NCBI GenBank assembly: GCA_020205615.1
Contig: CM035156.1
Location: 18,689,128-18,753,127, forward strand
Length of the DNA stretch: 64,000 bases
Direction: 5' to 3'
Source of the DNA: Panax quinquefolius
Taxonomy: Eukaryota > Streptophyta > Magnoliopsida > Apiales > Araliaceae
The position numbers were made by a program, and so were the translations under genes. Each line of letters opens with the position of its first letter. The first letter of the stretch is position 1. Shown here piece by piece: positions 1 to 10,804 of this stretch. The notes under the pieces were generated by a model that worked only from the letters and a program-made list of their open reading frames with translations, was not told the origin of the DNA and did not search any database.

Positions 1-38
1 GGCTTCCAAGTTGATTATTGGAACCAATTGACTTTCCG

Positions 39-344
39 TTAATAGAGGTATAATCTGGTTCTCTTTGTTGTTGCTACCATTATTGTTGTCTTCCACACCT
101 GCTTGTTCCCCATGCGAACTTCCTGGGAACATGGCCTTGAAAGTGGGAATCTGATCATTCTTTGGCGGAAATTCCCATCTCCTCTTGCTTCTCTCTGCAT
201 TTCCGGCATCATGGCCATCATCATTCCTTGCCCTTCTCGTGCTTCCTTCAATGGCTTGAGCATCTCCAGTTGCACATCATTCGTCGGGTCTCCACCTGCA
301 TCCTCGCCTTGCCTTCCTGCGTTGGTTTGTTATTGATTGGCCAT
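39..344 (-). pseudogene. Tat/Ogre-like retrotransposon gag, N-terminal part
   Basis: Read on the minus strand just inside the LTR and primer-binding site, a frame beginning with ATG at 344 gives a charged, methionine-rich N-terminus (DPTNDVQLEMLKPLKEARE, then MMPEMQREARGDGNF). This is the style of the N-terminal region of plant Ty3/gypsy gag proteins of the Tat group. Codon 5 is a TAA stop and a second stop closes the frame at about 39, so it does not read through. The rest of the element lies left of the window. The assignment rests mainly on position and the PBS; I did not recognise a catalytic motif here. Confidence 0.5.
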
Positions 345-535
345 ATGTGGTGATGTCGAACTTCCTTCCGAGGCGTCTTTGATAAGTGGTTGGTCAAAAT
401 CCGTGTTTGCGCCTTGGAAAGCTTGAGTGGCTTAGTGGAACTTGATCCGGTGAGGTAATCTTTGTTTGTTGGTGAAGCGACTCTTCTGTAGTTCTCCACT
501 TGAGTTGTGGGCATACCCTTCATGAATTCTACACC

Positions 536-553
536 TCCCCAGCAGAGTCGCCA
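536..553 (-). promoter_or_regulatory. Primer-binding site of the Tat/Ogre-like element
   Basis: On the minus strand, TGGCGACTCTGCTGGGGA begins six bases after the CA end of the LTR. It starts with TGG, complementary to a tRNA 3' CCA end. Sites of this form are typical of Ogre/Tat elements and usually assigned to tRNA-Arg. The tRNA identity is from memory of the family, not tested. Confidence 0.65.
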
Positions 554-559
554 AATAAA

Positions 560-1120
560 TGTGGGCAAGGAAATCGTACCTTGCTAGGGTTAGGGTTTCG
601 TGTTGGCTGAGGAGGAGAGAAATCCACGAAGAGCACAGAATTGATTGGTTGATTGAAGAGGGGAGAACGACAGGTGGGCGATTACTCCAATGACGCGTGG
701 CAGAACCCCTAGAATCCGGGAACCGTGTTAGGGTAATAGGGATTCCAAGAGCCTTCTTGAGTCCTTCCAGTTGAGAGAATGTTCAAACCCCTTTCTAGTG
801 CTTTTAGGTGGAATCTCCGAGCCTTTAAGTCATCAAAAAAGGGTCCTTTTGATCTTCTGAGAGTCTAAGTCTTGAGTCTGAAGAGAAGTCCCCTCCAAAT
901 GGAATGGAAGGGGTATTAATAGGGTTTTCTGGAAAGTAGTCATGTGCAAGGCACATGCCTTCAGGGAAATTCCAGAAATACCCTTTAGTCATTAGAGTAA
1001 TGCCTATATTGCCCTGTCCTTCTAGCCACCAATTCAATCCCTCAATCAATTCTCAAATCGAGCTGCCTCCACGAGTCTTCTGCCTCGGGACACGTGGAGG
1101 CTTCTCCCGGGTCTAGCACA
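560..1120 (-). repeat. 5' LTR of a minus-strand Tat/Ogre-like element
   Basis: The segment begins TGTGGGC and ends TAGCACA on the plus strand, so it has TG...CA ends with a short TGTG/CACA inverted repeat. It is followed on the minus strand by the primer-binding site. The partner LTR and the second target duplication are outside the window. A TATA-like TATTAATA lies at about 914-921 in minus orientation. The LTR sits between the malate dehydrogenase exons and the left edge, so the element may be inside an intron or just downstream of that gene. Confidence 0.65.
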
Positions 1121-1293
1121 TTTATTTATGACTTTTTCGTCTTCATTCCTTTAGATTATGTGAACCCTAATTTGCACATTTAATGAGGCCATAAAACCCT
1201 AATTGCGTATTTAATTCAATTAGGTCATGTGAACCCTAATTTTACACTTGGACCCACAATATGGAATTCAGGATGAGGAAGTAAGTCCTAAAC

Positions 1294-1383
1294 CTGAGAT
1301 AGAAGAGGTAAAATCGTAACACCAGCATGACCCCCCACAACTGGAACATCAACTTCTCTAGGATCAAGCCCCAAAACTTCAGC
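1294..1383 (-). CDS. Glyoxysomal malate dehydrogenase, next exon
   Basis: This is a 90-bp, 30-codon exon ([30 protein letters not shown]) that continues directly in phase from the exon at 2393-2707 across a 1,009-bp intron. It carries the catalytic histidine segment GGHAG. The splice sites are AAG at the acceptor and CAG|GTTTAG at the donor, so the reading ends correctly at the Gln. Later exons (the C-terminal third) are not seen before the LTR at 560-1120. They could lie beyond that retrotransposon, outside the window. Confidence 0.85.
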
Positions 1384-2392
1384 CTTCAAATTATTAAACA
1401 CATTAAGTTAATGCCAGATATATAAATACATAAGAATACCATAAAATAACAAAACATAAATCATGAGATAACACAATCAGGCAATTGTCTTAGACACATA
1501 CACCATCTTTCAAGCATTTGATAAAGTTAAGGACTGCTTCGAATTGGTACACCTCTATTGATTGAAAGCACAATTATATGACTCAAATGTAAAAAACAAC
1601 ATTAAACAGGGTTAGAATTAATAATTACTAATATAATGCATTTATTTCCCATCCGTAAGGGTTTGATTTTTGAGGCCTTGTGATGCACAACAATCTGTAT
1701 CATGTGGAAACAAATGCAAAAGGTTCAGCACCAAGTCCTACGGGTTTTCTTATTTTTTCCTTCTTTATTTTTTTTGAGAGGGATGTCTGGAAAGAAAAAA
1801 GCTTTGTTATGGCCTGGAAACAGTAACAGAGCAACACTTCACAGTTCACACATTGGATAAAGTGTAGTAAACAACTTCCTAGTTAATCTATAAAATTGAA
1901 AATAAAGTAAAGACTTTTGTAAAAAGTAAGGCTTCATTTGGAATTTGGTAAAGTCAGAGAAAATAAAGGAAAAGGAAAATGAAATAAAATCTAAAATTTT
2001 ATTTGAGCAATTTTATTCATTTTTACATTATGTTTTGACATTGTTACTAATGCTAGATTTTTTAAAGTATTGATGGTTAGATTTATCATCATTGAGATTT
2101 TTTTCTTCCTTTTCACATTTATTTTGTTTTCCTTTTCCTTTCTTTTCCTGCGGGTTTTCCAGGTTCGGAATGCAGTTTGAGAAAAAAATCTGGAAGAAAG
2201 TTCTAGCAGGCTAGTAGCCAATTGAAACATATGGGTAGTCTTAGTCTGTCTGTGAATGATTTCAGAAAGTAACAAAGTAAGATCGATTAAACTGACAATT
2301 TCAGAGTAGCTAAAAACATTAACAAATTTAAACCCATTTCAAAACAAAAAACATGAAGTGGTGTGATGGTAAATATAGTAAGCAGTGCATAC

Positions 2393-2707
2393 CACATAAG
2401 TATTAGCTCGAACAACGTCTAGCATTGTGACTCCCAAAAGTCTCCTTGGATCATAGATGCCAGCTTTCTTGAAAACCTCTGCTGCGATAGGAACTGTTGA
2501 GTTTACAGGATTACTGATAACATTCACTATCGCCTTTGGGCAGCATTTAGCAATTCCTTCGCATAAAGTCTTAACAATTCCTGCATTAATGTTGAATAGA
2601 TCATCCCTTGTCTTTCCCGGTTTCCTAGGAACACCTGCCGGATTGATTACGAGATCCATGCCGGTAAGGGCATCCTCCAATTGTTGTTGGCCCAAAAAGA
2701 CACGCAC
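2393..2707 (-). CDS. Glyoxysomal/peroxisomal malate dehydrogenase, central exon
   Basis: This 315-bp exon encodes 105 residues matching plant glyoxysomal malate dehydrogenase (NAD-dependent interconversion of malate and oxaloacetate in peroxisomes, for fatty-acid oxidation and the glyoxylate cycle). It runs from [14 protein letters not shown] through [27 protein letters not shown] and [17 protein letters not shown] to [10 protein letters not shown]. The substrate-binding arginine segment (PRKPG..TRDD) and the ISNPVNST motif are present. The exon is bounded by CTAG at the 5' side and a GTATGC donor, with phase matching the next exon at 1294-1383. Two changes look unusual from memory of the family: Asn before PAG (normally a hydrophobic residue) and Lys in PGKTRDD (normally Met). 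I find no first exon (transit peptide and NAD-binding glycine motif) between 2708 and 4826. So this is either a partial gene with a very long intron or a pseudogene. Confidence 0.88.
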
Positions 2708-4826
2708 CTAGAAATTCAAAGATCTAATCAAGTTCAAATTCAGTCCATAGTCCATACAGCTAATGCAAGAATCCCAACCACAATAATTTAATTTTTTTTT
2801 TTTTACTATTTGAGTAATTGGAGGGGGAACAAAAATAGAGATATATTTCAAGTTATAGCACTGCAATGTTGTTTCTGTTGTAACATAAAGAAATTCAGTG
2901 AGGAAAATAATGGAATATGAGAATTTGATAGACACTATATTAATGTATTTTGGTTCTAGAACCCCGAGTGTATGGCAAGGGATATAATTTTACTAGGAAG
3001 ATAATAAAGATAGAAGCTAGACCCAGTCTATCTCAACCCCTAACTCAATGGCATATTATCATTAGTTAAAATCCTAAAAGGTACAAAACCACACCCCACC
3101 CCACCTGCCTGCCTATAGCCACCTCTCTCCTCTCCTTATGTTGAGACCACGCTCAAAAATATGTTAATAAATAATTAATGATATATTAAGATCAATTCTA
3201 TAAAAAATTAGAATCGTAAAAAATATTTTTGCCGTTAAAAGTTTAAAATAATTTTTAACTATTAAAATTTTGATGAAAAATTTAGATATTCATCAAATGG
3301 TGAAAAAATATAGGATTACTTTTATTTTTGGAACATGCTATTCAATATAATAAATTAATTGACTGGTGTTGATTTTAATTATACCATCCATAATTATAAA
3401 AATATGACGTATTTGATAAAATTGAAGGGTATGTATAATGGAGTATCATATATACTACCTCCATTTCATAATAATTGTCTTTTTAGAAGAAAAAATTTGT
3501 TCCAATTTATTTGTTGTTTACAACTTTCTAGGAGAATAAATTATTTATTTTCCTATATCACCCCTAACTTCTCTCATTGTCTTAATTAATTTTTTCCCTT
3601 GTATTAATAATTTTCAACCTAACATAAAGGGGTAGTGATGAAATTTCATATAAATTTTAATTCTTAAATGATAGTATTAAATGAGTTTCTTAATTCATGT
3701 ACATGAAGCTAAAAAGATTATTATTATGGAATGGAGGTAATATATTGTTGAGAAGGAAATTGAGTAAAGTACTGTGTAAAAGACAAAAACGTTGTAAATC
3801 GATCTAAAATTAATAGACATGCATGGATTACAGTTCAATAGTTCCGTGCTTAACATACCTTCCATCCATTTTGTCGAGTTTCTGTTGCCATCTTAATTAT
3901 ACACAATACTATCATAAGTACTGAAAAATCTTGATAATTAGAAAAACAAACCAGATATGAAGAAAATAATGCAAAGATATTTTAGTGCCAGCTATCATCG
4001 CTTCTTCAAAGCTTTACTCAATAAATAATTAATTAATTTACACTAAAACATTATTAGTATTAATTTAAGGCTCAATATAGCCAAGTTTAGTTTCAGTACA
4101 CACAAGAAACTCTACATATTCGTTTGCGAATAAGCAAAACGTTATTTTGGTCTATTTTATATGTATTGATACATGATATATAATATGTACAATATATTTT
4201 TCTTATATATATGAACTCAGCTAGCTTCTAGCCAGCTCGAATGGTTCTTCTTTGTTTCGACAAATTGTTTGCAAACATTAAGAGAAGAAAACAGTGAACT
4301 AGTGAAGCAAACTAGATATATTAGTATATGATAGTAATTATTAGCAGTAAGTTTCTTTATCATATAAAGCCATTTATATTATTATTTACGTATATATTTT
4401 GATGGCTATGTAAAGAAAGAAATTATCTGGTATCAAAATATGCATGTTGTTGCAGTGTATAGTTAAATTATTATTCTTGTAATAATAGACTTATTTATTA
4501 TGAAGTGCTCATCTAACTTTAAATATTAATTTTAGGGTTTGAATAAATGAAAAATAAATAAATGCGTTTTAGTGTTCCACATGTTTCTAAATAACTTCGT
4601 TCAAAAGGGTTTATGGTTTATATGTATATTTTAAATATACATGTTTAAGTACTACTCATTTAAAAGTTTGACACAAGCTTGTAGCCTGTATGTAAACGAT
4701 TTTTTAGGTAATTAAATTGTAGCTAAACTTGACATGATTAAATTCGATTTGACTGATCACTTGCAGCTCTAGTGCCAACAAGTTTGTATCAAATTCACAA
4801 GTATGAAATTGTTATATTTGGATCTT
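2708..4826. other. Non-coding AT-rich stretch upstream of the MDH exons
   Basis: I see no supported gene here. Apart from the Stowaway MITE (3455-3740) it holds AT-rich DNA. One possible 11-codon minus-strand reading at 3859-3891 begins with ATG and ends at a good AAG|GTATGT donor, but nothing else supports it as an exon. Confidence 0.5.
3455..3740. mobile_element. Stowaway-like MITE
   Basis: The element is 286 bp with terminal inverted repeats of about 29 bp. The left end is CTACCTCCATTTCATAATAA and the right end, reversed, is TTACCTCCATTCCATAATAA, with CTTTTTAG as the shared inner part. It is flanked by TA on both sides (3453-3454 and 3741-3742), the target duplication of Tc1/mariner-type Stowaway elements. 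The end is close to the Stowaway consensus CTCCCTCC. It has no coding capacity. Confidence 0.85.
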
Positions 4827-5465
4827 TGTTAGCGCTAAGTTTAAATTAAGACGTCCAATCACAGAATCCACGTGCTAAAATCATGCACAATAAAGATCAT
4901 CTGGCAATGACAGCGACTTGTGCTTGCCACGGGGATAGCTCCGGTGTGAGAATAAGTACAGGCCGTTACAAGGTTTAACAATGGAGGCTGAATATTTAGT
5001 GCTCAAAAGTAGGTATTACTTGTTAATTGTGACCTTGGCCTTGTATTTATAATGCTTCCCCACCTTAGAATCCTCCTCCGAGTCGGATTAGGACTCCTAA
5101 ATATGGTAAGTTACCAATATTTGGGTCAAACACAATCTCCTTAAAAGGTGCAAGTGGAATCCAATCCAACGACTACCTTTGGAGTTATCTTATTCAATTA
5201 TGATTAGGATTCCGAACCCTGCACGCAGAAAAGCCCACTGTGCAGGCCCAAACAATCCCACCATCAGGTTTGGGTCTCGGCCCAAAGGACTCGAGGACCC
5301 GACCCCGAACACCACATATCAGGGTGAGGCTCCGGCCCAAAAAGGACTCGAATGCCGACCCGATCACCCCCAACCTCTTTATGGGCTTCAACCCATCGAC
5401 CTCCTAAAGCTCTTTTGATGTCGGGCCTTCGGCCCACGTGAAGGTCGGTAAAATGCTCCCGAACA
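4827..5465 (-). repeat. 3' LTR of the Tat element
   Basis: 639 bp, beginning TGTTAGCG and ending CGAACA. It aligns along its whole length with 7864-8498, with scattered substitutions and small indels concentrated in the first 100 bp. It contains GC-rich segments (for example around 5260-5440) that stand out from the AT-rich surroundings. Confidence 0.88.
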
Positions 5466-5481
5466 TTGCCCCCCAGTCTCC
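5466..5481 (-). promoter_or_regulatory. Polypurine tract of the Tat element
   Basis: On the minus strand GGAGACTGGGGGGCAA abuts the TG of the 3' LTR. This is the expected position and composition for the plus-strand primer. Confidence 0.7.
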
Positions 5482-5667
5482 GATTATAATGTACTTATAA
5501 TCGAAGACTTGAAAGGTCGGATATCCGAACTGTCACGACAGCTAATGATTAGCTGCCTAGGGAAGCCAACCGGTCTATCCTCGATTCTCGAAACGCTGCA
5601 CGCCTTTCTACGCTTGGTCCCACCTTGAGCATTTAATAGTCGCCCTTGGGTATCGTGTAGAAACACC

Positions 5668-5675
5668 TATAAAAA
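5668..5675 (+). promoter_or_regulatory. TATA box for the antisense gene
   Basis: TATAAAAA lies 217 bp upstream of the ATG at 5885 and about 30 bp upstream of a pyrimidine-rich, CATCAATCACTATCAC-like start region. It is on the strand opposite to the retrotransposon, outside the LTR, so the antisense gene seems to have its own promoter. Confidence 0.55.
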
Positions 5676-5884
5676 CCCCCTTCCATCAATCACTATCACT
5701 TTTCCCAAATTTTTCAATTCAAAACCTCTACCAAAGTTTTTCGGCAAGGCCAATTTCCGGCGAGCTCATTTCTTCCCCAAACCTCACCAGTTTCATCTAC
5801 TCTGTTAGTGTTTGATCATTATTTTTGTCCGTTTCCTCCTCAAAACTTCACATTCGAGTCTTCTTCTCGTTGTATTCCCACCAA

Positions 5885-6890
5885 ATGGCTGATTCCAACA
5901 CTCCTCCGGCCACTGAGCCAGTTCCTCCCTCCGTCACCGCCGGTGATCTAATCCCGGTTGAACTGCCCGTTGCTTCTTCCGACAACCCTTCCTCCTCGGT
6001 ACTCCCTACCCCCATCAGTGCCGAAGCCAAAATCCGCAACGCCTATCACTCCGAGACAGATTTCTCCCATATCAATACCCCATCTTCCATTACCTCCTCT
6101 CAAATTTCCGACATCCGAAGCCTTTTCAATATTCCACAAGAATACAAGCTCCGGGTCCCAAAACCCGATGAGAAGATGTTTTGGAGGCCCGAAGGTGAAT
6201 GGGTGGCCGTCACCCTATATCTTCTAAAATATGGGGTTCGGTTCCCACTTCATGAATTCATCTCTTCCTTCCTCTCTTTCGCGGGAATCGGGTTCGCACA
6301 GCTCGTGCCGAACTCGTACATCCACCTATTCGCCTTCATTGCACTGTGCTAGGAGCTCGGGATCACGTCTGGTCTCGACTTTTTCTTCGTCCTCTTCACC
6401 GTAACCGGGTCGAAAGAACCTGGCCTAAAGCAATTAAACAAGAGGCCCTCCCGAACCGTTCCTGTCAAAACCCCTTCAAGCAACAAGGGTTGGCATGACA
6501 AGTGGTTCTTTGCCCGAGGAACCGACTTCCGTCTACTTCCTCAATGGGCCCATCCTGAGGATCCCGTAGCCAAAGTGTACAAATTTCCGAAGGATCGAGC
6601 CGATGCCTTCAAATTATTTTACAAAAAGTGGAGCGAAATCGAATGGAATCTGACCACCTTGTCCAATGAAGCCTGGTTATACAAACACGGCTGTAAGTAT
6701 CTCTCCTCTTGACTTCTCCTCTTTTTTTTCCTGATATTTAATGCCTGAACCCATTCTCTTCTGTGCAGTGACAATTTTCAAGCCCGATGGCGTCGTCGAA
6801 TCCCCGAAACCTTTTGCCTCCACCGCTAGACCAATCCATCCACCCGCAACCGACGATTTTCCTGAAGATCTTTCTATGAACTATTTGACC
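5885..6890 (+). pseudogene. Antisense extra ORF of Tat element (Transposase_28-like)
   Basis: The plus-strand gene runs opposite to the retrotransposon. The start is ATG at 5885 (MADSNTPPATEPVPPS); the frame extends upstream to 5825 only with a non-ATG codon. A low-complexity Pro/Ser/Thr N-terminus is followed by a conserved block: YKLRVPKPDE, GVRFPLHEFISSFLSFAGI, then LVPNSYIHLFAFIALC. This matches the plant family annotated in Pfam as putative gypsy-type transposon (Transposase_28), known as an extra ORF of Tat elements. A TAG at 6350-6352 interrupts an otherwise open frame, which continues through ELGITSGLDFFFVLF to KKWSEIEWNL. A canonical intron (GTAAGT at 6693, TGCAG ending at 6768, 76 bp) leads to a second exon (FKPDGVVESPKPF). 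That exon is cut near 6890, where gag sequence of the opposite strand begins. Its role in transposition is unknown. Confidence 0.8.
6693..6768 (+). other. Intron in the antisense ORF
   Basis: A 76-bp intron with GTAAGT donor, a T-rich tract and TTCTGTGCAG acceptor. Splicing keeps the frame open from YKHG into the second exon. An intron read on this strand supports real transcription of the antisense gene in an ancestor. Confidence 0.7.
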
Positions 6891-7796
6891 CCACCGCCAA
6901 GGTCCCCATCCATTCTCGAGCGCTCTTCTTCAGAGTGGTTGCAAACATGTGACATTTAGCAGCATCTGAGTGTCCGTAATACGTCATCAGCCTATCGTAC
7001 CCATTTGAGTAGTCATACGGATCCCCCAACCCATCATAGGTCTCCATCGGGGGCATCTTATTTTTGGGATCGGCTGTTACATTGTTGATTTCAGGCGAGA
7101 AGGGCGACCCCATGCAAGCTGCAGGCATCCCCATTGAGTTCTTTGCCAACAGTAATTTTTCTAATTCTGCCACCCTTCGAGCGAGGGGGTCGGACTCGTC
7201 CTCATGGGGGGACGATCGGAGTCTGTCCGCCCGTGTTCAGGAGTCCCGTCCCTCCCTCCTCCTCAGTCCCGACCTGCCTGGATGTTCTGATTGTCGCTCT
7301 GCTGAACGGCTCCTTCTCCAACTTCTGCCATCCCTTGAGCGGCTTTGATACCTACTCCTTTCCTTATTGGCTTCTCCCCGTCGGGGTGACCGGGATCGGC
7401 TTTGATGGCTACGCCTTTTTGAGGATGCCTCCTATTCTCCAGCCATATTAGCCATCTGTCGCTCTAGTTCGTCTTGCTGAAGACGCAGGGCTATCATGGA
7501 ATCTTTGTTCTGTTGCATCTTCTTTTGCAAGATGAACTCTCTCTGATCCCGACTACTCTCGCCTCGGCCTTTCCCATGCACCTCCAGTGCCCGTGAGTGA
7601 TTCTCATCTACCCGACTAGCCTGGTTAGGGGTATGCTAGCCGTCATGGAAGAGTCTTCGTCGAGGGGAGGCGGGCGGTTCCACCTGATCCCCTGGATTCT
7701 GGAACCCAGTCTGTCTTTCACCGACCCTCTCACCTGAGTGGTCTGGTGCGTCTTAGCCTTTTCGCGGTCAGAAACTGCATACTCCATGCTCGCCAT
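6874..7796 (-). pseudogene. Tat-lineage gag, broken
   Basis: The minus-strand frames downstream of the PBS encode gag. The segment at 6874-7173 reads PPMETYDGLGDPYDYSNGYD, then GHSDAAKCHMFATTLKKSA and REWMGTL, which is the core of the Retrotrans_gag domain (capsid). The N-terminal piece is at 7608-7796. Stops and frameshifts separate the pieces. The domain ends at the deletion join with the antisense gene near 6890, so nucleocapsid and pol are absent. Confidence 0.75.
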
Positions 7797-7844
7797 AGCC
7801 TCTTACCGAAAAAATCTGACTGTGATTGTAAGAACACTAACAAG

Positions 7845-7862
7845 CCCCTCCTTCTAGTGCCA
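7845..7862 (-). promoter_or_regulatory. Primer-binding site of the Tat element
   Basis: On the minus strand the LTR ends AACA, then T, then TGGCACTAGAAGGAGGGG. It starts with TGG as a tRNA 3'-end complement must, and it resembles the sites of Tat/Retand-type elements. I cannot name the tRNA with confidence. Confidence 0.65.
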
Positions 7863-7863
7863 A

Positions 7864-8498
7864 TGTTAACGCCAAGTTTCGTCGGCGTGTCTAATCACAG
7901 AATCCACGCGCTAGAACCTGCACAATAACAGATCACACGGAAGCTTGATGGCTTGTGCCACTGGGGGATAGCTCCGGTGTGAGAATAAGTACAGGCCGTT
8001 ACAAGGTTTAACAATGGAGGCTGAATATTTAGTGCTCAAAAGTAGGTATTACCTGTTAATTATGACCTTGACCTTGTATTTATAATGCTTCCCCACCTTA
8101 GAATCCTCCTCCGAGTCGGATTAGGACTCCTAAATATGGTAAGTTACCAATATTTGGGTCCAACACAATTTCCTTAAAAGGTGCGAGTAGAATCCAAATC
8201 AACGACTACCTTTGGAGTTACCTTATTCAATTATGATTAGGATTCCAAACCCTGCACGCAGAAAAACCCACCATGCAGGCCCAGACAATCCCACCATCAA
8301 GTCTGGGCCTCGGCCCAAAGGACTCGAGGACCCGACCCCGAACACCACATATCAGGGTGAGGCTCCGGCCCAAAAAGAACTCGGATGCCGACTCGATCAC
8401 CCCCAACCTCTTCATGGGCTTCAGCCCATCGGCCTCCTAAAGCTCTTCTGATGTCGGGCCTTCGGTCCACGTGAAGGTCGGTAAAATGCTCTCGAACA
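7864..8498 (-). repeat. 5' LTR of the Tat element
   Basis: 635 bp, beginning TGTTAACG and ending CGAACA. It is the partner of the LTR at 4827-5465. The primer-binding site lies immediately to its left on the plus strand, which fixes the element's orientation as minus. Confidence 0.88.
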
Positions 8499-8727
8499 GA
8501 TACTAAAAATGAAGTAAAAAGATACTCGCTTTAATAATGGAGAAATTGTGGCCATTATATTATGAATGATCAGGTTCATAGTAAACTATATTATATTGAA
8601 ATTATTCCAGAAGAAGATTATGTCTTTGTTAACCATTCAACTTAAGCTTAATGAATTATATATACAAGAAAACTGACTATTTTCAACGTAATTATAATCC
8701 TCGATAGAATTCATTATGTTGTAATTA

Positions 8728-9745
8728 AGCTATTTCTGACGGAACAGTTCGTCGAATTTAAGTCGCTGAAACTAATATGCTTCCGACGAAATTCCGCCAG
8801 TAATATTATTCCAACCGTGACGCTAGCTTTCCCGCCAACGTAAAACGTAATTTCGACGGATCAAATTTATCTCCGAGTGAATGTTTCGTCGAAATTAATA
8901 TAATTCCGAGAAAATTAGTGACGACGAACATTTCGTCGAAAAATAACTAATAAACCCTAAATCAGATTCCTCTTCTCCAGCTACCGCCTCTTTTCTTTTT
9001 CAATTTTATTCTTTCTCTCTCATCCACTCACCTCCCTCCATGCACCCCCGACACAGCTAGCCCTCCACCCCTCCCCATCCCCATCCTCATCCTCATCTTC
9101 ATCCTCATCCCCATCCCCCTCCCCCTGCCAGTACTGGTACCCCCACCCCTTCCCCCTCCATAGCCACCTCCATCACGCCAGCGCCACCTACCACCAGTCA
9201 GAGACTCAAATTAAGCTAATTTATCCTCCTTGCTCCTTTAATTCAAAGTACATGATTCCTAATTTTGACTGAAATTTATGGGTTTGTTTTTAGGGTTAAT
9301 ATATAGCATCTGATAGTTGTGCAAATTGGGATTAATATTATTGTTGTTAGGGTTAATATTTCATAGAATGTACGTATAGAGAAAGATATATAATTGATAT
9401 TACTGAAATTTTAATAATTTTTGGCTTATTCATGTTACTGAAATTGTTGCAAATTGAGATGATGAAGTATTGTTGTGCAATTTGGAATTAAAATTATTGT
9501 ATTGATAATTGACATCTGTTTGGGTTTATTTTGTGAAATATTGCAGCTTTTGTTAGTGTATATATATCAATTAATAATTGTTTCAATTTGCTTTTCATTA
9601 TGCAATTACAGATGATGATAGTGTATTTATGCAATTATAACTTATTATGTATTTGCATAACAGTGTATTAAAACTTCAATTTGGAATGTGATATTTGATA
9701 TGTTCGACGAAATTTTCCATAGAAATTCTATCAGAATTCTTCAGT
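8728..9745. repeat. Possible decayed DNA transposon with GACGAAATT motifs
   Basis: At 8735-8940 short motifs recur in both orientations (GACGAAATT, AATTTCG, TTTCGTCGAAA), and a last one appears at 9700-9740. Clusters like this resemble the subterminal repeats of plant CACTA elements. No CACTA terminus was found at either side and there is no coding region, so the boundaries are guesses. The preceding 8499-8727 holds nothing I recognise. Confidence 0.3.
8985..9190. repeat. Pyrimidine-rich low-complexity tract
   Basis: A C/T-rich tract with a CATCCT/CATCCC hexanucleotide run at about 9078-9120. It stands out from the AT-rich flanks and shows no reading frame of interest. Confidence 0.7.
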
Positions 9746-9769
9746 TGTTAAATTTATGGGCCCTGCTAA

Positions 9770-10345
9770 TTATTTAATTATATATGTTACTTAATTTTCT
9801 AATACTAAAATAAACTAATTAAGTAGCATTTATTTAATTAGTATTTAACTAATAAAATAAAACAAAATTAAATTAAGTAACTAAAATAAATAAAAAAAAT
9901 AATACAAAAGAAATTAAATTAAATTAAATATAATATAATTTAATAAATAGATTAAATTAAATTTACTAAAATAAAATATAATACAAAAGAAATAAAATAA
10001 ATAAAATAAAATAAAATTAATAACTTAAATTAAATAAAATTATTTTTAATAAAAAAAATAATAATATATAATATAATATAAACTAAATTAAATAGAAAAT
10101 AACACATAAAAATAAAATAAATTTAATATACTAAATTTAATTTAATAAAAAAATTAATTGTATATATATATATACATATATATTATATTATAATACAAAA
10201 TAACAATAAAATACAATAAAACATAATAATAAATTTTCTATAATATAATATAATAAAATAGAACAAAATAAAATAATATAATATATTATAAATAATATAA
10301 TTTAAAATAAAATAATATAATTTAAAAATAAATAAGATAAAATAA
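9770..10345. repeat. AT-rich low-complexity block
   Basis: Nearly 600 bp of AAATAAAAT- and TATAATA-type sequence with almost no G or C. No gene is visible. Confidence 0.8.
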
Positions 10346-10615
10346 AATACTCCACTACTTGCTTAGTCTTCTACAACTAAAGTAAATTAAATAAAAATTA
10401 AAATTTTAATAAATAAAATAAAATACTAAGTAGTATATACTTGCTTAGTCTTCTACAACTAAAGTAAATTAAATGAAAATAAAATAAAATAAAATAAATA
10501 AAATACTAAGTAGTACTTTCTTAGTCTTCTACAACTAATTAAAGTAAAATAAATAAAATAAAATATTGTTAAATACTAAGTAATACTTGTTTAATTATCT
10601 ACAACTAAAGTAAAT
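10346..10615. repeat. About 80-bp tandem repeat, ~3.5 copies
   Basis: The block ACTTGCTTAGTCTTCTACAA CTAAAGTAAATT, with an AT spacer and ACTAAGTAGTA, recurs starting near 10360, 10440, 10513 and (diverged) 10582. The spacers shrink and vary in AAATAAAAT number. After it, 10616-10986 holds no gene. Confidence 0.75.
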
Positions 10616-10804
10616 TGAAAATGTTTGACATATGTAAATACTTATGTAGTTTTCCACATTTAAATTAAAGTTGACTAAGTATGTTTGACACATCATGTAG
10701 TATACGTAGGAGTTTTATAATTAAACTACGTATGAGTTTCATTAAACTAAGTAGTATTTTCTTAGTTTGCCATAATCTTCAATAAACTCAATAATACTTT
10801 GGAA

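Larger units (their letters stand above)
4827..8498 (-). mobile_element. Short non-autonomous Tat-lineage Ty3/gypsy element
   Basis: Two direct LTRs (4827-5465 and 7864-8498) enclose only 2.4 kb. Orientation is minus: the PBS is at 7845-7862 next to the right LTR and a purine-rich tract adjoins the left LTR. In element order it contains a broken gag, then a join directly into an antisense gene. Protease, reverse transcriptase, RNase H and integrase are all missing. The gag-to-antisense-gene join is near 6890, which marks the pol deletion. Flanks GATCTT and GATACT are only a weak target-duplication match. The element would need another Tat element's proteins to move. Confidence 0.85.

Noticed and set aside
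1991..2275. 94-codon minus-strand frame
   Set aside because: It falls within the intron between the two malate dehydrogenase exons and shows only Lys/Ile/Asn-rich low-complexity content.
3859..3891. Possible 11-codon first exon (ATG to an AAG|GTATGT donor) on the minus strand
   Set aside because: It does not match a malate dehydrogenase start and no second exon follows in phase; a good donor alone is too weak.
4821..8504. Perfect target-site duplication for the Tat element
   Set aside because: Flanks are GATCTT and GATACT; they match only in part, so I report it as weak rather than as a duplication.
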